Below are positions 58,471-64,000 of a stretch of DNA of 64,000 bases, in pieces. The translations under genes and the position numbers were made by a program. Below the pieces are notes generated by a model. It saw only the letters and a list, made by a program, of their open reading frames with translations, was not told the DNA's origin and did not search any database. The DNA comes from Symbiodinium natans (taxonomy: Eukaryota; Sar; Dinophyceae; Suessiales; Symbiodiniaceae). Where the stretch lies: assembly GCA_905221605.1 (NCBI GenBank), contig CAJNDS010001068.1, positions 62,001 to 126,000 on the forward strand, written 5' to 3'. Each line of letters begins with the position of its first letter. Positions within the stretch are counted from its first letter, which is position 1.

Positions 58471-58872
58471 GGGTTTAGGGTTTAGGGTTTGGGGTTTAGG
58501 GCTTAGGGTTTAGGGTTTAGGGCTTAGGGTTTAGGATTTAGGGTTTAGGGTTTAGGGTTTGGGGTTGGGGTTGGGGGTTTGTGGTTTAGGGTTGTTTAGG
58601 GTTTAGGGTTGTAGGGGTTTAGGGGTTTAGGGTTTAGGGTTTAGGGTCGATCTAGGGTTTGGGGTTCGGGATTCGAAGCTTGAGGCTTTTAGGGCCTAGG
58701 GTTTATAGGGCTGAGGGGTCCAGGCCTCAGGGTGTTTGAAACCCAACAAATGTCTCCCTAGGATGCCTGAAGCGGGGGGGGGCTTTTTTGCGAGGTAAAG
58801 GTCCCTAAACCCTAAACCCTAAACCCTAAACCCTAAACCCTAAACCCTAAACCCCCTTGTCCCAAGCTGCAG

Positions 58873-58972
58873 GCGAGGGGCAGGATGCAGCCGACCCATG
58901 GCGGTTTCCAACGTGATCCGGTACTGGTCCTGCCACGAGGAACTGACTTCAAGAAGGACTGCCAGAGCTTAG
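58873..58972 (+). CDS. Putative terminal exon with acceptor
   Basis: Acceptor AAGCTGCAG; the frame contains MAVSNVIRYWSCHEELTSRR then TARA and TAG. Protein-like. C-type arrays on both sides. Unrecognised. Confidence 0.38.
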
Positions 58973-59061
58973 GGCAAAGAGGGATGCTTAGGTTTAGGCG
59001 TTTTTTTAGCCAACCCTAAACCCTAAACCCTAAACCCTAAACCCTAAACCCTAAACCCCAG

Positions 59062-59150
59062 GGGGAAGGCAAGGCCTGGCCCAAATGATGGCGCGCCTGC
59101 ATGGGAAGGTCGTCGAGGCTTGCTCCGTCACTGCCTTGGCATCTTGGGAA
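59062..59150 (+). CDS. Putative exon, acceptor made by array edge
   Basis: CTAAACCCCAG precedes a frame reading GGRQGLAQMMARLHGKVVEA then CSVTALASWEP. Protein-like; followed by a C-type array without an obvious GT. Unrecognised. Confidence 0.4.
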
Positions 59151-59205
59151 CCCTAACCCTAAACCCTAAACCCTATACCCTGAACCCTAAAGCCTAAACC
59201 CTAAA

Positions 59206-59520
59206 CCTTGTTTGAAGGCTCACAGGAGGGTTAAAAGCACAGGAGCGCCAAAAAAACGCACAGTCAGGGTGAAGAATGTAGGGTTCACGCACTTCTGGGT
59301 GTTTGGACTTGCTGAGATTGAGCTGATGAGAATGTCCCAACGCTTCTAGGGTGTGTTGAGGGCTTTTGTTGGGGGGGGAACCTAAACCCCTAAACCCTAA
59401 ACCCAAAAACCCACCCGCACCAGCCCCCCGACCTGAGCATCCTCCAACGCTTCCAGGGTGTGTTGAGGGCTTCGCTTGGGGGGGGGGGACCTAAACCGCT
59501 TGACCGCTAAGCCCTAAACC
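59206..59520. other. Spacer with a direct repeat
   Basis: AACGCTTCTAGGGTGTGTTG then AGGGCTT recurs at 59339 and 59448, each followed by a G run and ACCTAAACC. Roughly a 105-bp tandem duplication. Confidence 0.6.
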
Positions 59521-59832
59521 CAAAAAACCTTGGTTGCAGTCAGGCCGCGCACCGCGAACGACAAGCACGTGAGCACGTGCAAGAAGAAGAGGCCCCTGGG
59601 GATTTGGGCACTTTGTTGCGGCATGATGTCTTACCCTAAACCCCTGAGTCAGTGAAGGGCATTTTGAGGTTGCACGCAATTTAAAGGAAGCCACAAAGTC
59701 TGCCGAAGTCCACCCTAAACCCTGAACTCCAAACCCTAAACCCCAAACCCCAAACCCTAAACCCCAAACCCCAAACCCTGAACCCTGAACCCGAAACCCC
59801 AAACCCTAAACCCCAAACCCCAAACCCCAAAC

Positions 59833-61402
59833 CGCGGAGTTCAAGGCCCCGCGGCAGGACCATGGAGAGCAGCATGTTGACCAGCGCGCGCACCTCGCGG
59901 CTGCTGCGGTGCATCCAGTTCGACACCGGCCTCCAGGAGTTAAGGGTTTAGGGTTTAGGGTTTGGGGTTTCGGGTTTAGGGTTTAGGGTTTGGGGTTTAG
60001 GTTTAGGGTTTAGGGTTTAGGGTTTAGGGTTTGGGGTTTAGCGTTTTGGGTTTCGGGCTTAGGGCTAGAGCCCGAGGCAGACGCCCAGCCCCACCTGGCG
60101 AGCCCGGCCCAGTCGTAGAGCCTGGGAAGGTGGAGCACCCGTCCGAGCTGCAAGCCTGGCAAAACCCCCTGGTTTAGGGTTTAGGGTTTAGGGTTTAGGG
60201 TTTGGGGTTTAGGGTTTGGGGTTTAGGGTTTAGGGTTCAGGGTTTAGGGTTTAGGGTTTGGAGTTCTAGGGTTGAGGGCCTAGAGTTTAGGGCACATGTG
60301 TCCGAGAGCTGTCTTCGCACCATGGAGGTCCGTTCCGGCCCCTATGTTACCCGCAGTTGCCTCGCAGCAGCGCCACAGCCACATCCACCGAGTGCACCCA
60401 CGTCAGCAGCTCCTTGAGTCGCGCTCAGGTTTAGGGTTTGTGGTTTTGGGGTTTTGGGGTTTTGGGGTTTTAGGATTTTAGGGTCTTAGGGTTTTAGGGT
60501 TTTCGGGCTTTAGGGTTTAGGGTTTAGGGCTTGGGGTTTTAGGGTTTTCGGGCTTTAGGGTTTAGGGTTTAGGGTTTAGGGTTTAGGGTTTAGGGTTTCG
60601 GGTTTAGGGTTTAGGGTTTAGGGTTTAGGGTTTAGGGACTCTACCTCGCACCCCTATGGTTGTACCCTTTGGGTTTGGGGACCCCGTTAAGATCCTCTGA
60701 GGGAAGAGAAGGGCCGTACTGGGAGGTATTTTGAGGTAACCTGGTTTAGGGTTTAGGGTTTAGGGTTTAGGGTTTAGGGTTTAGGGTTTAGGGTTTAGGG
60801 TTTAGGGTTTAGGGAGGGTTTAGGGTTTAGGGTTTAGGGAGGCTTCTTGATTTTAGATCCGCCTTTTGCAAGTAAGAGGCAGTAGGTTCAGCAAGGTCCT
60901 CAAACCCTCAACCACAAGGGTCCTCCGTGGAAACCGCCGTCCCCTACCCCTTCGTCCAAGGCTCGACGTACAGCATGCAGACCAAGATGGTTTCCTTGCA
61001 TCAGAGACCCCAGCAAGTCGTTCATAAGGATTCCTGCAACCCCGAGAAACGTTTCTGAGCCCTTAATACGGTCCCGATGTTTTACTAGGATGGCCCTTCA
61101 AACCCTCTGAAAAATATTCCTGTATGTGACCCTCTTAAACCCAATAAGGGAAAATAATATCCCAAGGGCCTACCTAGTTTAGAACAATTCTTGTTGAGTG
61201 CGGGGCCCCTGCCCCCCATTTGCAGACAGCACACTCAACCCTAAACCCTAAACCCTCAACCCTCAACCCTAAACCCTAAACCCTAAACCCTAAACCCTAA
61301 ACAGCCATTCTCGGCACTCAGGACCACAGAGTCGACCGACATGCAATCGATGGGTTTCCCCGTCTGCTCCCGGGCACCCACCGCAGCATGGGCTTGGCTT
61401 TC
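59833..61402 (-). CDS. Candidate multi-exon gene, unknown protein
   Basis: Minus-strand exon-like segments in order: 61402-61303 (contains VGAREQTGKPIDCMSVDSVV, then LSAENG; next bases GTTTAGGG); 61033-60948 after TTGCAG (ILMNDLLGSLMQGNHLGLHA then VRRALDEG, before GTAGGG); 60425-60351 (ARLKELLTWVHSVDVAVALL then RGNCG, before GTAACA); 60171-60068 (LQLGRVLHLPRLYDWAGLAR); 59938-59833 (WMHRSSREVRALVNMLLSMV, before GTTTGG). Four of five have GT at the 3' border, two of them from the telomere array. Phases between all exons were not proven. Helical, leucine-rich; family not recognised. A TIR-B element (61084-61178) and repeat D (60648-60742) would lie in introns. Confidence 0.42.
59940..60062. repeat. 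TTTAGGG-type array
   Basis: Mixed TTTAGGG/TTTGGGG/TTTCGGG; lies between two exon-like segments of the minus-strand candidate gene. A further array at 60172-60265. Confidence 0.92.
60428..60640. repeat. TTTTGGGG and TTTAGGG array
   Basis: Begins GGTTTTGGGG (four units), then a repeated block CGGGCTTTAGGGTTTAGGG, then perfect heptamers. Confidence 0.94.
60648..60742. repeat. Dispersed repeat D copy
   Basis: CTCTACCTCGCACCCCTATG then GTTGTACCCTTTGGGTTTGG; the end AGGGAAGAGAAGGGCCGTAC matches the 40322 copy. Confidence 0.65.
60743..60838. repeat. TTTAGGG array
   Basis: Thirteen units with one AGGG insertion. Confidence 0.94.
61084..61178. mobile_element. TIR-B element, best copy
   Basis: Left ACTAGGATGGCCCTT (61084-61098), right AAGGGCCTACCTAGT (61164-61178): 13 of 15 positions complementary. 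95 bp in all. Confidence 0.82.
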
Positions 61403-61421
61403 GGGTTTGTGGGTCTATCCT

Positions 61422-61490
61422 TGGGTTTAGGGTTTAGGGTTTAGGGTTTAGGGTTTCGGGTTTAGGGTTTAGGGTTTAGGGTTTAGGGTT
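61422..61490. repeat. TTTAGGG array
   Basis: Nine units, one TTTCGGG. Confidence 0.94.
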
Positions 61491-61853
61491 GTGGGTGGAG
61501 TGGATCTCCGCACGAGTGCCCTTTTAAGCTCACCAGTACTACGTGTAGGGCACAAGTTACTGGCAGGGAAGCTGTCAAACCCACTCAATCCCATGAAGAA
61601 GGAGAAGCTCACAAAGCATCTTCTGATTGCGACGACCTTCGCTACTGCTCTTGATCTTTCTATGGATTCCGAACATCAAGTGTGGCCATGTTGCAAGAAC
61701 CCAAAACAAGAGGATCTCGTGATCTGCCGAGGCGCCACTAGGCACGCGAGTATCACTTCCCGCCAGTTCCAGCTATCGTGGATGCTCAGAAACCAGGCCA
61801 GGACCGGGATGTTGACGGTCCTCTGGCTTTTAGGTTTTATGGTTTGGAGTTGA
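61491..61853 (+). CDS. Open frame, possible gene remnant
   Basis: 120-codon plus frame whose middle reads MKKEKLTKHLLIATTFATAL then DLSMDSEHQVWPCCKNPKQE and DLVICRGATRHASITSRQFQ. Charged and cysteine-containing, protein-like; the first ATG in it is about codon 34. A minus frame of 115 codons overlaps (61676-62023). Unrecognised. Confidence 0.35.
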   Translation: MGGVDLRTSALLSSPVLRVGHKLLAGKLSNPLNPMKKEKLTKHLLIATTFATALDLSMDSEHQVWPCCKNPKQEDLVICRGATRHASITSRQFQLSWMLRNQARTGMLTVLWLLGFMVWS

Positions 61854-62033
61854 GGGTCTAGGGCACTGAGCAACCCTTGTGGTATGTGGGTGGTTGTCAA
61901 AATTCTGGCCCCTTTTTGGATCCCTGTTATCATGCGGCACCTACTATTTAAGGTACCCCAAGTTGCTTTCCGTGACTTGCCGTCTCCGCTGCTTATATAC
62001 GTTCCTTTGCTTGTTCCTTTCATTATCTACTGT

Positions 62034-62056
62034 TTGCCTAGAAACCCAACAAAACC

Positions 62057-62059
<3 letters not shown>
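62034..62059. mobile_element. Solo TIR-E end before the poly(A) tract
   Basis: CTACTGTTTGCCTAGAAACC then CAACAAAAC fits the family terminus. The family's usual A run is here expanded to 85 nt. Confidence 0.5.

Positions 62060-62144
<85 letters not shown>
62060..62144. repeat. Poly(A), 85 nt
   Basis: Uninterrupted A run; a T run of 14 follows at 62201-62214. Poly-K and poly-F frames are artefacts. Confidence 0.97.
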
Positions 62145-62145
<1 letters not shown>

Positions 62146-62660
62146 GATCCCTCTTTTGCCCTTGTCATTGTAAGGGAATAATATTTCTTGTTCTCCATCG
62201 TTTTTTTTTTTTTTGTTTCGTGCCCTTCTTGATTCCTGCTTCGTTGTGCCCTCGTTCGCTTCCGTCCTGCCTGCTTCGGTCAACCTCCTCCCTTCCTTCC
62301 CACTTGCTTCCATCTTTTGCCCACTCCTCCCTCCCTCCCTTCCATCATGCTCATTAAGGCATTAAAAAAAGCCGAAAAACCACGGAGCAGCGCCGCCTAG
62401 CAACCGGGCATTCCCAAAAACCCGAAGAATGGGCGCCACTGTATTCAGCCCCTAGCCCCCCAAAACCGCTGGATTCCCTGAATCTCCTGACCCCAAGCTC
62501 TAAACTTCTAAACCCGAAACCCTAAACCCCAAGCTCTGCACTTCTAAACACGAAACCCCCTGAACCCCCAGCTGCTCTTCAGGCACAACCCAACCGAAAG
62601 CCCCCATCCGGGGTCCAGAAGACCGCCTCCATGATATCGAGAAGCCACCTGGGTGGCAAA
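62145..62660. other. Pyrimidine-rich then single-copy region
   Basis: 62220-62345 is rich in CTTCC/TCCC; 62450-62560 has degenerate C-type units. No gene supported. Confidence 0.4.
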
Positions 62661-62744
62661 AGGGTTAGGATTTAGGGTTTAGGGGTTAGGATTTGGGGTT
62701 TAGGGTTCAGGGCTTCGGGTTCAGGGCTTAGGGTTTAGGGTTCA

Positions 62745-63117
62745 GAAGAAACCCAAAACGCTAAACAGTAGACCCTTAAACCACCACTTACCTCAGCTGG
62801 CCATGCCATCGTTGTTCCACACGTTCTGCATGTGCGGGCAGATCGAACTGAATTTTGAACTCAAATTTTTTAAGCCCTTAAAACCTTTTTGGGAGGGAGG
62901 GGTCTTGAGGCTGAGAAGGGCCCATGATTCAAGCGGGGTTTAAGTTTAGGCACCCAGAACTGCGCAGGGTCTGGGCCTGGGGTTTAGGGCTACACCCATG
63001 GCCCCTGCAGCTGCATTATGGCGTAGGATCTCGGGTTTAGGGGGCTTCGTTCTGAATGTGGGCATGCGGCGTCGGACCACGGCCGAAGGCGAGGAGGGGG
63101 ATCGAGAAGCAGTCCTG
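62745..63117. other. Single-copy spacer
   Basis: Short G-type remnants (62930, 62980, 63035) and otherwise mixed sequence ending at the trinucleotide block. No gene supported. Confidence 0.35.
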
Positions 63118-63601
63118 TAGTAGAAGTAGTAGAAGTAGTAGAAGTAGTAGAAGTAGTAGAAGTAGTAGAAGTAGTAGAAGTAGTAGAAGTAGTACTCGTC
63201 GTAGTCGTAGTAGTAGCCGTAGCAGCAGCAGGAGGAGGAGGAGGAGTAGTAGAAGTAGTAGAAGTAGTAGAAGTAGTAGAAGTAGTAGAAGTAGTAGAAG
63301 TAGTAGAAGTAGTAGAAGTAGTAGAAGTAGTAGAAGTAGTAGAAGTAGTAGAAGTAGTAGAAGTAGTAGAAGTAGTAGAAGTAGTAGAAGTAGTAGAAGT
63401 AGTAGAAGTAGTAGAAGTAGTAGAAGTAGTAGAAGTAGTAGAAGTAGTAGAAGTAGTAGAAGTAGTAGAAGTAGTAGAAGTAGTAGAAGTAGTAGAAGTA
63501 GTAGTCGTCGTAGTCGTAGTAGTAGCCGTAGCAGCAGCAGGAGGAGGAGGAGTAGTCGTATTTGTAGTCGTAGTCGTAGTCGTAGTCGTAGTCGTAGTCG
63601 T

Positions 63602-63684
<83 letters not shown>

Positions 63685-63747
63685 CAGCAGCAGCAGCAGC
63701 AGCAGTAGTAGGAGTAGGAGTAGGAGTAGGAGTAGGAGTAGGAGTAG

Positions 63748-63789
<42 letters not shown>

Positions 63790-63945
63790 CAGTAGTAGTA
63801 GTAGTACTAGTACTAGTACTAGTACTAGTACTAGTACTAGTAGCAGCAGTAGCAGTAGTAGTGGTGGCAATAAAGTAGCAGCAGCAGCAGCAGTAGTAGT
63901 GGTGGCAGTAAAGTAGCAGCAGCAGCAGCAGCAGTAGCAGTAAGG
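63117..63945. repeat. Composite trinucleotide block with higher-order structure
   Basis: AGAAGTAGT nonamers (63117-63192 and 63247-63505), each followed by a near-identical 55-bp segment with GTCGTAGTCGTAGTAGTAGC then CGTAGCAGCAGC and GGAGGAGG (63193-63246; 63500-63552). Then GTCGTA (63553-63625), GTA, GCA, AGTAGG (63705-63752), GTA, and palindromic AGTACT units (63803-63842). Poly-S/R and poly-T/L frames of about 300 codons on both strands are artefacts. Confidence 0.97.
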
Positions 63946-64000
63946 TGTGGTAGTTCACGGTGGGTTTTTGCGCATGACCACGGCCGAAATCGTTGGCGGG

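Noticed and set aside
62037-62144. Poly(A) as the tail of a retroposed gene
   Set aside because: The upstream bases match a TIR-E terminus with its usual A run, so homopolymer expansion is simpler; no processed-gene body found and no target duplication seen.
62990-63958. Open frames of 277-322 codons on both strands
   Set aside because: Trinucleotide repeat translated as poly-T/S, poly-L or poly-S/R; no non-repeat domain.

Overview
The window is nuclear DNA from a eukaryote, most likely a large-genome protist. Its dominant component is the Arabidopsis-type telomere heptamer TTTAGGG/CCCTAAA. More than 150 short interstitial arrays occur in both orientations from end to end, and none behaves as a chromosome end. 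That heptamer is known from plants, green algae, dinoflagellates, chromerids and coccidia. One reading frame, on the minus strand at 28.56-28.89 kb, resembles the gag-like N-terminal region of retroelement proteins that I associate with dinoflagellate genomes. Together with inverted-repeat elements and tiny exons, this makes a dinoflagellate or relative the best guess (about 0.6). A coccidian or a prasinophyte is not excluded. I recognise no complete gene, rRNA, tRNA, CRISPR or bacterial feature.

Three layers are interleaved. (1) Telomere-type arrays every 100-600 bp, plus locally homogenised variants: TTTGGGGG for 1.1 kb at 48.6-49.7 kb, TATAGGGTT at 12.0-12.3 and 51.6 kb, TGTAGGGG at 1.0 and 24.4 kb, GGGTTGA at 33.7 kb, GGGCTTA at 15.4 kb. 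(2) Short non-autonomous elements with terminal inverted repeats (TIRs), 70-265 bp, in at least eight families with up to eight copies each, some interrupted by telomere arrays. (3) GC-rich segments of about 50-120 bp that read like exons.

The exon-like segments tend to sit between a CCCTAAA array on the left and a TTTAGGG array on the right. The longer spacers between TTTAGGG and CCCTAAA hold the TIR elements and low-complexity DNA. Read in register GTTTAGG, the G-rich array supplies a GT directly after many of these segments, so arrays may form both ends of introns. The best case is a minus-strand gene at 13.2-14.0 kb, where removing two array-filled GT...AG intervals joins three exons in a consistent frame. 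A second minus-strand candidate spans 59.8-61.4 kb.

Layout: 0-12 kb arrays, TIR copies and plus-strand exon-like segments; 12-14.8 kb microsatellites and the minus-strand gene; 15-30 kb arrays, TIR copies and the retroelement relic; 30-31 kb an open frame with a 57-bp tandem repeat; 32-33.3 kb an AT-rich island; 38-44 kb TIR elements and frames with faint eIF4E-like and PPR-like patterns; 46.7-48.4 kb a CT tract and an inverted duplication; 48.6-49.7 kb the octamer array; 50-61 kb more arrays and exon-like segments; 62-64 kb an 85-nt poly(A) tract and a composite trinucleotide block. Long open frames in the octamer and trinucleotide blocks are products of the repeats, not genes. Exon calls rest on reading frames judged by eye and need transcript data.
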